Position numbers and translations under genes: made by a program. The notes under the pieces were generated by a model. That model did not search any database, was not told the DNA's origin, and was given only the letters and a program-made list of their open reading frames with translations. Of a stretch of 64,000 nt of DNA, positions 46,422 to 55,987 are shown in pieces (position 1 is the first letter of the stretch; every line of letters starts with the position of its first letter). This DNA is from Sulfitobacter guttiformis (lineage in GTDB: Bacteria; Pseudomonadota; Alphaproteobacteria; Rhodobacterales; Rhodobacteraceae), in assembly GCF_003610455.1 (NCBI RefSeq), contig NZ_RAQK01000001.1, forward strand, positions 1,860,001 to 1,924,000, written 5' to 3'.

Positions 46422-48008
46422 ATGGCTGATCTCTATCCCGTAAAACGTGCACTTCTCTCTGTTTCCGATAAAACGGGGCTGGTGCAGTTTGGACGTGCGC
46501 TCGCTGCGCAGGGGGTCGAGTTGCTGTCGACTGGTGGCACTGCAAAGGCGCTGCGCGAGGCGGGGCTTGAGGTGAAGGACGTGGCCGAAGTGACAGGCTT
46601 CCCTGAGATGATGGATGGTCGTGTCAAGACGCTACACCCCGTTGTTCACGGTGGATTGCTAGCGCTGCGTGATGATGCAGGTCACGTCGCCTCAATGGAG
46701 GAGCACGGGATCGGCGGCATCGATCTTGTTGTGGTGAACCTCTATCCATTTGAAGAGACTGTCGCGAAAGGCGCGGAATACGCAGAGGTAATCGAGAATA
46801 TCGACATCGGCGGTCCTGCGATGATCCGCTCTGCGGCGAAGAACCACGGATTTGTGAGTGTGATTGTCGATGTTGAGGATTACGCCCCTTATATCGCCGA
46901 ACTTGAGGCAAATGCGGGCCAGACTACCTATGCGATGCGCCAACGTTTGGCCCAGACCGCTTATGCCCGCACGGCAGCCTATGACACCGCGGTAAGTACT
47001 TGGATGGCAAATGCAGTTGGTGGTACGCCGCGCCGTCGCACGTTTGGCGGCACCCTGACGCAGACACTACGCTATGGTGAAAATCCGCATCAGTCTGCGG
47101 CCTTTTACAGTGACGGGTCCAGCCGTGCTGGCGTGGCAACAGCGAAGCAGCATCAGGGCAAAGAGCTTAGCTATAACAATATCAACGATACCGACGCCGC
47201 ATTCGAGCTGGTGTCGGAGTTCGATCCGTCGAATGGCCCTGCGGTAGCGATTATCAAACATGCCAATCCTTGTGGTGTGGCAACGGGAAAGACGATGGCC
47301 GAGGCTTATGCGCGCGCATTCGACTGTGACCGTACATCTGCATTTGGCGGCATTATCGCGCTGAACCAGACGCTGGATGTGGAAACAGCCGAGGCGATTA
47401 GCGGTATATTCACCGAGGTTGTAATCGCACCTGATGCAGATCCGGAGGCGATCAAGATTTTCGCCGCAAAAAAGAACCTGCGTTTGCTGACGACGGGCGG
47501 GCTGGCTGACCCCACAGCGGCGCGCCTCGCGCCGCGTCAGGTGTCCGGTGGGTGGCTCGTTCAGGACCGGGATGTAGGTCGGATTACGATGGGCGATTTG
47601 AAGGTTGTGACAAAGCGTCAGCCAACCGAGCAAGAAATGAAAGATATGATGTTCGCCTGGACCGTGGCGAAGCATGTGAAATCCAACGCAATTATTTACG
47701 TCAAAGATGGTGCCACTGTAGGCGTCGGCGCAGGCCAGATGAGCCGCGTTGACAGCACGCGGATTGCAGCCCGCAAAGCGGTGGATATGGCCGAAGTCAT
47801 GGGTCTGTCCGCGCCGCTGACGCAGGGATCGGTCGTGGCCTCTGACGCGTTCTTTCCTTTCGCCGACGGTCTTGTGACTGCGGCAGAAGCGGGGGCGACC
47901 GCGCTTATCCAACCCGGTGGTTCGATGCGCGATGATGAAGTGATTGCGGCAGCCGATGAAGCCGGGTTGGCAATGGTGTTTACCGGAATGCGTCACTTCC
48001 GGCATTAA
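46422..48008 (+). CDS. purH: Bifunctional AICAR formyltransferase / IMP cyclohydrolase
   Basis: A 528-residue PurH covering the last two steps of purine synthesis. The N-terminal cyclohydrolase (about 1-200) has [17 protein letters not shown] and [21 protein letters not shown]. The C-terminal formyltransferase has [27 protein letters not shown] with the conserved Lys-His, and [15 protein letters not shown] precedes the start. It follows the heparinase-like gene by 20 bases and is followed by lspA 21 bases later, so these are likely one operon. Confidence 0.97.
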   Translation: MADLYPVKRALLSVSDKTGLVQFGRALAAQGVELLSTGGTAKALREAGLEVKDVAEVTGFPEMMDGRVKTLHPVVHGGLLALRDDAGHVASMEEHGIGGIDLVVVNLYPFEETVAKGAEYAEVIENIDIGGPAMIRSAAKNHGFVSVIVDVEDYAPYIAELEANAGQTTYAMRQRLAQTAYARTAAYDTAVSTWMANAVGGTPRRRTFGGTLTQTLRYGENPHQSAAFYSDGSSRAGVATAKQHQGKELSYNNINDTDAAFELVSEFDPSNGPAVAIIKHANPCGVATGKTMAEAYARAFDCDRTSAFGGIIALNQTLDVETAEAISGIFTEVVIAPDADPEAIKIFAAKKNLRLLTTGGLADPTAARLAPRQVSGGWLVQDRDVGRITMGDLKVVTKRQPTEQEMKDMMFAWTVAKHVKSNAIIYVKDGATVGVGAGQMSRVDSTRIAARKAVDMAEVMGLSAPLTQGSVVASDAFFPFADGLVTAAEAGATALIQPGGSMRDDEVIAAADEAGLAMVFTGMRHFRH

Positions 48009-48029
48009 GTTAACGAAGGGGCATGGTTT

Positions 48030-48554
48030 ATGCGGATGATTTTCTGGGCGGGCTTTGCAGCTTTTTCCATCGACCAGATCAGCAAGTACTTGGTGATCCA
48101 CATGATGGAGCTCGCTCGCATCCGCAGCATTGACGTGCTGCCGCCTCTCGTGAATTTCCGCTACGGAGAGAACCGCGGCATCAATTTCGGCCTGTTCGGC
48201 GGCGGATCAGAGCTCAGCCGCTGGTTTTTGATTATTCTTGCGATCGTTATTTGCACTGCTGTGATCTTGTGGGCGCGGAAAAATGTGCACACCCGCACCG
48301 CACAAATCAGCGCGGGTCTTTTGGTCGGTGGGGCGCTGGCGAATGTAGTGGACCGTCTGATTTATGGCTATGTCCTTGATTTCCTGAATATGTCTTGCTG
48401 TGGCATCGTTAATCCGTTTGTCTTTAACATCGCGGATATTTTTATATTTGCGGGTGCGCTGGGCCTCATTTTCTTTACTGATGATACGCCCAAAGGCCCA
48501 ACCAAAGTCAGCAGGAAAAGGCAGCATAAGACGCCAGCGAAAAAAGTCGGGTGA
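48030..48554 (+). CDS. lspA: Lipoprotein signal peptidase (signal peptidase II)
   Basis: A 174-residue, four-helix inner-membrane aspartyl protease. Two catalytic Asp blocks are seen: GGALANVVDRLIYGYVLDFLN and NPFVFNIADIFIFAG. FSIDQISKYLV and NFRYGENRGINFG are also typical. It removes signal peptides from diacylglyceryl-prolipoproteins. The basic C-terminal tail (KVSRKRQHKTPAKKVG) is longer than in E. coli. It is followed by a lipoprotein gene (48608), one of its likely substrates. Confidence 0.95.
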   Translation: MRMIFWAGFAAFSIDQISKYLVIHMMELARIRSIDVLPPLVNFRYGENRGINFGLFGGGSELSRWFLIILAIVICTAVILWARKNVHTRTAQISAGLLVGGALANVVDRLIYGYVLDFLNMSCCGIVNPFVFNIADIFIFAGALGLIFFTDDTPKGPTKVSRKRQHKTPAKKVG

Positions 48555-48607
48555 CATTATACCTTTGCCTGCGATATTGAGGGGCAACGGCGATCTGGAG
48601 GCCTTTG

Positions 48608-49111
48608 ATGCGTAAATTTGCTCTTTTGTTTGTACTGCCTGCATTGGTTGCGGGTTGTGCGAATGTCGGCCTGCGTGATTTGCAGAGTAATTCCAAAGGG
48701 CCGGACGAGTTTGGCATCGAGCCCGTAGCGAGCTTGCAAGCCCCCGCCAGCTATAGTGAATTGCCGACCCCGACACCGGGCGGTGCAAACCTCGCGTCTA
48801 GATCCGCTTTGGCTGAAGGGACGCAAGCTTTTGGCGGGACGGTAAGTGATCCGAATGGCCCGATTCCTGCCAGCGATGGCGCTTTGGTACAACATGCAAG
48901 CCGTCTGGGCGTAAGTGCGGGTATCCGCGAAACGCTTGCGCAGACCGATGCAGATTTCCGTCGCCGCAAAGCGCGCTTGACTCAGTTCCGCATTGTGCCT
49001 GTTGATCGTTATAATCAGGCATACCGTCGCGAAGCGCTCGATGCGCGTGCTGAGCAGAACAGATGGCGCAACGCCGGCGCGCGTACGCCTTCCGCTCCGC
49101 CAGCTAACTGA
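48608..49111 (+). CDS. DUF3035 lipoprotein
   Basis: A 167-residue lipoprotein. The signal peptide ends with the lipobox VAGC (lipidated Cys17), followed by ANVGLRDLQSNSKGPDEFGIEPVASL; GPDEF is the DUF3035 hallmark. The rest is Pro/Ala-rich, with a positively charged C-terminal segment (DADFRRRKARLTQF). DUF3035 proteins are widespread in alphaproteobacteria; function unknown. The ATG at 48608 follows GGAG, and it sits between lspA and the M16 pair. Confidence 0.88.
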   Translation: MRKFALLFVLPALVAGCANVGLRDLQSNSKGPDEFGIEPVASLQAPASYSELPTPTPGGANLASRSALAEGTQAFGGTVSDPNGPIPASDGALVQHASRLGVSAGIRETLAQTDADFRRRKARLTQFRIVPVDRYNQAYRREALDARAEQNRWRNAGARTPSAPPAN

Positions 49112-49216
49112 ATAAGCATTACAATTATGTGATCTTGCTCTGCACAGCTTGAACAGTTGTGCAGGTGACGTACTTTTACAGTGCGCGTTCAAGTCTGATC
49201 GAAAAGGACCCCCCTT

Positions 49217-50557
49217 ATGTTGCGATACGCCCGAAACGTCTTGATGGCGTCCCTGATGCTGCCCGTTGCCGCAATGGCAGAGACGACCGGAAAGGTGACC
49301 GATTTCACCCTCGAAAATGGTATGCAGGTTGTGGTGGTCGAAGATCACCGCGCGCCCGTGGTGCAACATATGTTGTGGTACCGTGCGGGATCGGCCGACG
49401 AGCCTAAAGGCTCTTCCGGAGTAGCGCATTTTCTTGAACACCTCCTGTTTAAAGCGACGGACAAGATGGAAGCGGGCGAGCTTTCAAAGACGGTTGCAGC
49501 CAATGGCGGGCGCGACAATGCCTTTACCAGCTATGATTACACCGCATATTTTCAGCGGGTCGCGGCAGACCGCCTTGAATTGATGATGAGCATGGAAGCG
49601 GACCGCATGAAGAACATCCGCCTCACGCCCGAAAACATTGCGACAGAGCGGGACGTCATCATCGAGGAGCGTAACCAGCGCACCGAGAACAACCCCCAAG
49701 CGCTTTTTAGCGAGCAGATGGACGCCGCTCAGTATCTTAACCACCGCTATGGCACGCCGATCATCGGGTGGATGCACGAGATGGAAGAGCTAGACCTCGA
49801 AGATGCTTTGGGATTCTACGAGCTGTATTACTCGCCCAACAACACCGTGCTGGTGGTGTCCGGTGATGTCACGCCCGACGAAGTCCGCAGCATGGCCGAA
49901 AAGCATTATGGTCCAATCCCGCTGAACCCCGATCTGCCCGGGCGGTTGCGCACTGAAGAGCCCCGCCAGAACGCCGAGCGCCGCGTGATTTTCCGCGATG
50001 CACGTGTGGCACAGCCCTATGTTTCGCGCAGTTATCTTGTGCCCGAGCGCGATAGCGGCGCGCAGGAGACTGCGGCTGCCCTGACTATTCTCGCTGATAT
50101 TTTAGGGGGTGGAACGACCTCTCACTTCACCGAAAAGCTCCAATTCGATACGCAGGTCAGCACCTATACTGCTGCGTGGTATTCAGGCATTTCGCTTGAT
50201 GATACCACATTTACGATGATCATTGTCCCCTCCGAGGGGGTGAGCCTTCAAGACGGCGAGGCGGCCCTTGATAAGGCATTTGCTGAATTCATGGACACTG
50301 GTGTTGATGCAGAGCAATTGGAGCGGATCAAGCTTCAGATCCGCGCATCCGAAATCTATGCGCAGGACAATGTGGACGGTATTGCCAATCGCTATGGCCG
50401 CGCTCTGACCTCCGGTCTCACGGTGGAGGATGTCGCCGCATGGCCCGACATCCTTGATGCTGTGACGGCCGATGACATCATGGAAGCAGCACAGCTGCTG
50501 CGCCGCGAAGCATCAGTGACAGGCTGGTTGCTGCGCCCTGAAGGAGAAAACAAATGA
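49217..50557 (+). CDS. M16-family zinc metallopeptidase, catalytic subunit
   Basis: A 446-residue exported insulinase/processing-peptidase-like protein. The signal peptide is about 1-21 (cleaved after AAMA). The inverted zinc motif is HFLEHLLF: His71, Glu74 and His75, with a downstream Glu in TERDVIIEERNQR. Such proteins degrade small peptides or process secreted proteins in the periplasm. They commonly work as a heterodimer with an inactive relative, and that partner is the next gene, overlapping by four bases. The start is set by the signal peptide. Confidence 0.93.
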   Translation: MLRYARNVLMASLMLPVAAMAETTGKVTDFTLENGMQVVVVEDHRAPVVQHMLWYRAGSADEPKGSSGVAHFLEHLLFKATDKMEAGELSKTVAANGGRDNAFTSYDYTAYFQRVAADRLELMMSMEADRMKNIRLTPENIATERDVIIEERNQRTENNPQALFSEQMDAAQYLNHRYGTPIIGWMHEMEELDLEDALGFYELYYSPNNTVLVVSGDVTPDEVRSMAEKHYGPIPLNPDLPGRLRTEEPRQNAERRVIFRDARVAQPYVSRSYLVPERDSGAQETAAALTILADILGGGTTSHFTEKLQFDTQVSTYTAAWYSGISLDDTTFTMIIVPSEGVSLQDGEAALDKAFAEFMDTGVDAEQLERIKLQIRASEIYAQDNVDGIANRYGRALTSGLTVEDVAAWPDILDAVTADDIMEAAQLLRREASVTGWLLRPEGENK

Positions 50558-51864
50558 TCCGTTTTGCCACTGCACTGTTTCTGGGCGCAACTGCGGCACT
50601 TCCTGCCCGCGCAGAAATTGATATTACGACTGTTGCCTCGCCCGGGGGCATCGAGGCATGGCTCGTCGAGGAACATTCGCTGCCGTTCATCGCCCTTGAA
50701 ATAGCATTCACGGGCGGCACTGCGCTTGATGTAGAGGGTAAGCGCGGCGCGATCAATTTGATGACGGCCCTGCTTGAAGAGGGTTCAGGAGGGTTGGATG
50801 CCCGTGGCTTTGCCCGTGCAAAAGAAGAACTTGCGAGCAGCTTCAGCTTCAGCTCGGATTCCGAGCAGGTGTCGATTTCGGCGCGGTTCCTAACCGAGAA
50901 TTTTGACGCCTCCGTTGCCCTGCTGCGTGATGCGATCAAAAATCCGCGTTTCGAGGATGCAGATGTCGAGCGGGTACGCGCACAAGTGGTGGCAGGTCTT
51001 TCCTACGCCGAAAAGGATCCCGGTGATATTGCGGCCAAGGCGTTCGCATCTATGGCCTACGGCAACCACCCCTACGGGACCGAAGATTCCGGCACTGTCG
51101 AGAGTGTCGCCGCTCTTTCCCGTGATGATCTGGTCGAGGCGCACCGCAATGTCCTCGTTCGTGACAATCTTTTGGTGGGTGCTGTTGGTGATATCACGCC
51201 CGAGCAGCTTGGTACATTGATGGATACTTTGCTGGGTGATTTGCCTCAGTCCGGACCGATGTTTCCGCCAGAAGTGGAGCCGCTGATTAAGGGCGGTGTG
51301 ACGGTCATTGAATTCGACACTCCCCAATCGGTGGCCCTGTTCGGACAGCGTGGTATCAGTTTAGACAATGAAGATTATTTCGCCGCTGTTTTGCTTAACC
51401 ATATCATTGGAGGCGGCTCGTTCGAGAGCAGATTGATGCAGGAGGTGCGTGAGAAACGCGGTCTGACTTATGGCGTCAGCAGCTATCTTTACTCACGAGA
51501 TCTTGCAAACGCGATAATGGGGTCGGTCAGCTCGTCAAATGACCGGATCGCGGAAGCAATTGATGTGATAAAAGATCAATGGCAACAGGCCTCCGAGAGC
51601 GGCGTGACCGAACAAGAGTTGAACGACGCGAAAACCTATATGACTGGCGCATACCCTCTGCGCTTTGATGGCAATAGCACGATTGCAGGCATTCTCGTCG
51701 GGATGCAGCTTATCGGGTTGGATCCCGAATACGTCAAAACCCGCAACGAAAAGATTGAGCGCGTGACGCTGGAAGATGTGCAACGCGTCGCAGGGAAGCT
51801 GCTTGATCCGGACAACCTTCACTTCACCGTAGTAGGTAAGCCCGTAGGCCTCTTGCCTGAATAA
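50554..51864 (+). CDS. M16-family peptidase homologue, inactive subunit
   Basis: A 436-residue exported paralogue of the preceding gene, with signal peptide MIRFATALFLGATAALPARA. At the place of the zinc motif it reads INLMTALLEEGSGG, so the HxxEH is missing and no zinc is expected. The C-terminal half keeps the substrate-closing features (GGSFESRLMQEVREKRGLTYGVSS). This active/inactive pairing mirrors mitochondrial MPP beta/alpha and bacterial M16 heterodimers. Confidence 0.92.
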   Translation: MIRFATALFLGATAALPARAEIDITTVASPGGIEAWLVEEHSLPFIALEIAFTGGTALDVEGKRGAINLMTALLEEGSGGLDARGFARAKEELASSFSFSSDSEQVSISARFLTENFDASVALLRDAIKNPRFEDADVERVRAQVVAGLSYAEKDPGDIAAKAFASMAYGNHPYGTEDSGTVESVAALSRDDLVEAHRNVLVRDNLLVGAVGDITPEQLGTLMDTLLGDLPQSGPMFPPEVEPLIKGGVTVIEFDTPQSVALFGQRGISLDNEDYFAAVLLNHIIGGGSFESRLMQEVREKRGLTYGVSSYLYSRDLANAIMGSVSSSNDRIAEAIDVIKDQWQQASESGVTEQELNDAKTYMTGAYPLRFDGNSTIAGILVGMQLIGLDPEYVKTRNEKIERVTLEDVQRVAGKLLDPDNLHFTVVGKPVGLLPE

Positions 51865-51869
51865 TCTGC

Positions 51870-51904
51870 TACACTCTGCGCCCTGTGAAACGGCGCAGAG
51901 TGTA
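51870..51904. terminator. Likely bidirectional terminator between the M16 pair and the ALDH16-type gene
   Basis: A perfect 13-bp stem, TACACTCTGCGCC (51870-51882) with GGCGCAGAGTGTA (51892-51904), has a 9-base loop between convergent genes. T-tracts are weak on both sides, so termination may be partial. Confidence 0.65.
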
Positions 51905-51928
51905 ATTTATAAAGGGAACAGCGGCAGG

Positions 51929-54265
51929 TTATTCGCCGTAAGGCACCCAGATGTTTTTGACCTGAGTGGCATGAGACAGGAATGTTTTGGCGTCTGGCGC
52001 GAACCAGTCCTGCGCGATCCCATTTTGAACCCATGTGCGTTTGAGATTAGCAGCTGACTCATGCTCGATCACTGTATCGAGTGTAGGGGCCGAAAAGCTC
52101 CAGACAGCGTTGATATCCATATGGCGGGCCATCGTGTCCGCTACGTCCGCGTGTGGACCCGTGAGGATGTTGACGACGCCCGCAGGGATGTCAGATGTTT
52201 CGAGAATTTGCACGAAATCTGTCGCAGCAAGGGGGAAAGCCTCGGATGCGCTTAGGATGACAGAGTTTCCCATCGCGATGGCGGGTGCCATTATTGCGAT
52301 CAGGCCTAAAAGCGGGGCCTCGGACGGGCACAGCGCTGCGATCACGCCAACGGATTCTTTCATGGCAAGGGCGACACCGCGTATCGGGACGCCGTGAATC
52401 TGACCATCGTATTTGTCGGCCCACGCCGCATAGGTGAACAGGCATTTCACGGCAGCTTCGACTTCTTTCGCACCGGATTTTCCGCCCTGCATCTGGTCGA
52501 GGCGCTGCGCGAATTCGCTGGCGCGGGCGGCGAGGTTTTCAGCGGCATAATACAGAATTTGCGCACGCAGGTGTCCAGTGGTTCTGCTCCAGCCTTTGGC
52601 TGCTTGCGCGGACTCAACGGCATTGCGAACATCCTTTCGCGATGCTGTGGGAACATGGCCTAAAAGCGCGCCGTTTTTTGCATAGATTGCGGTGGAGTAG
52701 CCGCTGTCAGGACGGGTTTGCTTGCCGCCGATATAAAGCTTGGCTGTTCGGTCAATGCCGTCTTGTGGCGCGCCAATTCCTGTCATCGCAGCGGTTGTCT
52801 TTAGGGCTTTGCCCTGTTTGATCGGCTTAGTGTACCCTTGCAGGCCTTCCCATCCGCCTTCACGGCCAAAGCCGCTCATCCGCACACCGCCGAACCCGGC
52901 GGCGGCATCCATCATATTTGTGCCGTTAATCCAAACGATCCCCGCTGCCAGCTTTGGGGCGATATCGAGTGCCAGATTGATGTTTTCGCTCCAGACCGTC
53001 GCCGCGAGGCCATACCGTGTGTTGTTCGCGATATTAGCTGCCTCTTCCGGCGTGCGGAAAGTGGTAGCGACGAGAACAGGCCCAAAAATCTCCTCCTGCA
53101 TCAATGTGTCGGCGGGATGCAAGCCAGTGATAAGTGTAGGGGGGTAAAAGCTGCCTCCTTGGGGCATTTTGCTGTCTGCAATATAGGTGGTGCCTGCGGT
53201 ATTGGCGGCAACCATTGCAGTGATAGCATCGAGCTGCTTGGGGTTTACGATCGCGCCTACATCAATACTTTTATCGAGAGGTGACCCGATGCGAAGTTTG
53301 TCCATGCGGGCGCGAAGCTTGGCATAAAACAGATCCGCGATCGGTTCATGCACTAGCAAACGGGAACCGGCACAACAGACCTGTCCCTGATTGAACCATA
53401 TCGCATCGACAAGCCCCTCCACCGCTGAATCGATGTCGGCATCGTCGAAGACGATATAGGGAGATTTACCCCCCAGCTCCAGCGATAGCGCTTTACCGCT
53501 TCCTGCTGTCGCCTCGCGGATGCGGCGACCAACTGCAGTGGACCCCGTGAAGGCAATTTTGTCTACCTCTGCCGCAACAATCATTTCACCTACTGCGCCG
53601 TCGCCGGTCACAATGTTGACGACGCCCTTTGGCACGCCGGCCTGTTTGCAAATATCGGCAAACAGCAGCGCTGTTAGCGAGGTATATTCAGCAGGCTTGA
53701 GAACAACCGTGTTGCCCATGGCTAGCGCTGGCGCGACTTTCCACGCCAGCATCAGCAAAGGGAAGTTCCACGGAATGATCTGCCCACAAACACCAAGGGC
53801 TGCGGCATGAGGCAGTTCGGTGCCCATCAGTTGCGCCATACCTGCGTGGTAATAGAAGTGGCGTTGGGCCAACGGGATATCAATGTCGCGGGCTTCACGG
53901 ATCGGCTTACCGTTATCAAGGCTCTCCACGACTGCAAAGAGGCGGCTGTGTTTTTGCAGCAATCGCGCAAGCGCATAGAGGACGCGCGCTCGGGCATGGC
54001 CGCCTGCAGCTTCCCACTTGGGCTGTGCACGACGAGCCGCCTTTACGGCGGCATCAACATCGGCCTGCGTCCCTTGGGTCAGATCGGCGAGGGTCTCGCC
54101 CGTGGCGGGATCGCAGCTGGGGAATACCTCGCCCACTGGTGTCATTGTTCCGTCAATAAAATGGCCAAAACGGCCCCCCTGATCGACAATCCATGCCAGT
54201 GCTTCGGAGGCGTTCTCGGGGGCGGTGCCATAGTCCATGGTCGCGAATATTTCGGATACGGTCAT
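51929..54265 (-). CDS. ALDH16-type double-domain aldehyde dehydrogenase
   Basis: A 778-residue protein made of two aldehyde dehydrogenase units. The first (about 1-490) is complete, with Glu263 in SLELGGKSPYIVF and catalytic Cys297 in FNQGQVCCAG. The second (about 505-778) is short, resembles the ALDH fold (KLYIGGKQTRPDSG, IAALCPSEAPLLGLIAIMAPAIAMGNSV) and ends NIWVPYGE, but lacks the catalytic Cys. This layout is that of ALDH16; a bacterial member from Loktanella, a related genus, is known structurally. Lying next to deoC it probably oxidises the acetaldehyde made by the aldolase to acetate. Confidence 0.92.
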   Translation of the reverse strand: MTVSEIFATMDYGTAPENASEALAWIVDQGGRFGHFIDGTMTPVGEVFPSCDPATGETLADLTQGTQADVDAAVKAARRAQPKWEAAGGHARARVLYALARLLQKHSRLFAVVESLDNGKPIREARDIDIPLAQRHFYYHAGMAQLMGTELPHAAALGVCGQIIPWNFPLLMLAWKVAPALAMGNTVVLKPAEYTSLTALLFADICKQAGVPKGVVNIVTGDGAVGEMIVAAEVDKIAFTGSTAVGRRIREATAGSGKALSLELGGKSPYIVFDDADIDSAVEGLVDAIWFNQGQVCCAGSRLLVHEPIADLFYAKLRARMDKLRIGSPLDKSIDVGAIVNPKQLDAITAMVAANTAGTTYIADSKMPQGGSFYPPTLITGLHPADTLMQEEIFGPVLVATTFRTPEEAANIANNTRYGLAATVWSENINLALDIAPKLAAGIVWINGTNMMDAAAGFGGVRMSGFGREGGWEGLQGYTKPIKQGKALKTTAAMTGIGAPQDGIDRTAKLYIGGKQTRPDSGYSTAIYAKNGALLGHVPTASRKDVRNAVESAQAAKGWSRTTGHLRAQILYYAAENLAARASEFAQRLDQMQGGKSGAKEVEAAVKCLFTYAAWADKYDGQIHGVPIRGVALAMKESVGVIAALCPSEAPLLGLIAIMAPAIAMGNSVILSASEAFPLAATDFVQILETSDIPAGVVNILTGPHADVADTMARHMDINAVWSFSAPTLDTVIEHESAANLKRTWVQNGIAQDWFAPDAKTFLSHATQVKNIWVPYGE

Positions 54266-54281
54266 GTGTGTCGCTCTCGGT

Positions 54282-55283
54282 TTAGGATGTGGGGTGGCGG
54301 TAGGTGGCGGAGTAGTTTCCGGTCACGTGATGTTCCAGCTGACGCTCGATATCATTGAGCAGCGAAGAAGCCCCGAACCGAAACAGATCGGGCTGGAGCC
54401 AGCGATCGCCCAACTCCTCCTTCATTAGCGCCAGATAGGTGATTGCGTCCTTTGCCTTGGAGATACCGCCTGCCGGTTTGTAGCCGACGCGAAAGCCGGT
54501 GCGGTCGTAGTAATCGCGGATAGCGCGAATCATTACTAGGGTTACGGGCAGGGTCGCATTTACGCTTTCCTTACCGGTGGAGGTTTTGATGAAATCGGCC
54601 CCGGCCATCATGCATACAATGCTGGCGCGGGCGACATTACGCAGGCTGCCCAGCTCGCCTGTGGCAAGGATCGCCTTGACGTGCGCATCACCGCACGCCA
54701 CACGAAAGGCACGCATTTCATCATAAAGCGCTTGCCAGTTCCCCTCCAGTACATGGCGGCGGGATATAACGATATCAATCTCGGCGGCACCTGCAGCGAC
54801 TGACTGCTCGATCTCGGCGATCCGCAGCGGCAGGGGGGACAGGCCTGCGGGGAAGCCGGTGGAAACGGCTGCGACGGGAATCCCGCTGCCTTGCAGCGCC
54901 TCGAGGGCAGGAGCGATCATTTCGTGATAAACACACACGGCGCCGACTGTAATTGCAGGCATGCCGAGGGTATCCAGAACCGATTCAGCAACAGGCTGGC
55001 GTGCTTTGGCGCACAACCGGCCTACACGGCGCGCTGTATCATCGCCGGACAGGGTCGTGAGGTCGATGCAGGTGACTGCCTTGAGCAGCCAAGCTGCCTG
55101 ATAGGCTTTTTTGACTGACCTTCGCGCAGGCAGGGATGCCGCGCGTCTCTCGATCGCGGACGTATTAGCCTGCGCGCCAAGAACCCAGTTCAGATCAAGC
55201 GGCATGCCAGCATTACGCGGCTCTGTCACTTGCGGCAGCTGTGCGATGTGGTGATCAGTGACGGAATAGGTATCGATGGACAT
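54282..55283 (-). CDS. deoC: Deoxyribose-phosphate aldolase
   Basis: A 333-residue DERA, a longer class than the 250-residue E. coli enzyme. The Schiff-base Lys233 is in GADFIKTSTGKES, the second Lys269 in VGYKPAGGI and Asp170 in AAEIDIVI. It splits 2-deoxyribose-5-phosphate into acetaldehyde and glyceraldehyde-3-phosphate in nucleoside catabolism. The start at 55283 (MSIDTYS) follows AAGGGGCAGG; an ATG at 55412 would add 43 residues out of character. It is 16 bases from the ALDH16-type gene, which likely shares the transcript. Confidence 0.95.
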   Translation of the reverse strand: MSIDTYSVTDHHIAQLPQVTEPRNAGMPLDLNWVLGAQANTSAIERRAASLPARRSVKKAYQAAWLLKAVTCIDLTTLSGDDTARRVGRLCAKARQPVAESVLDTLGMPAITVGAVCVYHEMIAPALEALQGSGIPVAAVSTGFPAGLSPLPLRIAEIEQSVAAGAAEIDIVISRRHVLEGNWQALYDEMRAFRVACGDAHVKAILATGELGSLRNVARASIVCMMAGADFIKTSTGKESVNATLPVTLVMIRAIRDYYDRTGFRVGYKPAGGISKAKDAITYLALMKEELGDRWLQPDLFRFGASSLLNDIERQLEHHVTGNYSATYRHPTS

Positions 55284-55359
55284 AACCTGCCCCTTTCGGA
55301 AAATTACCTTTTCAAAATGGCATGCCGACCCAACCCCTTGCAAGGAGCGTGGCGCAAGG

Positions 55360-55719
55360 TCAACTGCCGCGATAAGTGGAATAGCCGAACGGCGACAGAA
55401 GCAGTGGCACATGATAGTGCGCGTCTACCTCAGAGATACCAAAACGGATTGGAATTTCATCAAGGAAACGAGGCGCCTCGGGCGGTATTCCAATGGCATC
55501 GAGATAGGCGCCTGCCTCGAACACCAACTCGTAGGTTCCGGTGCGAAACGCTTCTTTCGGCAGAATGGGACTGTCGGTGCGGCCGTCTCCGTTTGTACGC
55601 ATTTGCGCACATTGCTGCCGCTGCCCTTCCTCGATCCTGTAGAGCGTGATCTGCAGATTTGCTGCAGGTCGGCCCAATGCGGTGTCGAGAACATGTGTGG
55701 TCAAAAAACCGTCAGGCAT
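55360..55719 (-). CDS. uraH: 5-hydroxyisourate hydrolase (transthyretin-like)
   Basis: A 119-residue HIU hydrolase. Family marks are [12 protein letters not shown] at the N-terminus with the conserved His, and the C-terminal YSTYRGS, the signature that separates HIUases from true transthyretin. It hydrolyses 5-hydroxyisourate (made from urate by PuuD at 62007) to OHCU. No signal peptide is present, so it is cytoplasmic. It lies on the minus strand next to deoC, while the rest of the urate genes are on the plus strand. Confidence 0.95.
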   Translation of the reverse strand: MPDGFLTTHVLDTALGRPAANLQITLYRIEEGQRQQCAQMRTNGDGRTDSPILPKEAFRTGTYELVFEAGAYLDAIGIPPEAPRFLDEIPIRFGISEVDAHYHVPLLLSPFGYSTYRGS

Positions 55720-55987
55720 AAGAGGGCTCCAGTTAATTTAAAAACCGCATGGTTATTGTCCCCTTTTCTTAACCGAATTGGCTGTAGTGTACAGGAATTC
55801 AGCGAAAGGATGGGCATTTCCCCGGTAGCAGTTTCGCGGGAGCAGGTAATGCAACATATCCCTGCTTGCGTGGTTTTTTACTTTGACGTGTGATTCGCTC
55901 TCGGACTATATCTGGGACGAGTATGGTCGGATTACCGTTTTTGTTGCAGCGCAAACTATATATGGTGTCCGGCGTCTGGGGGACTGC

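Noticed and set aside
48557..49441. 294-codon open frame on the minus strand over the DUF3035 and M16 genes
   Set aside because: Both genes below it have signal peptides and family motifs; this frame has none.
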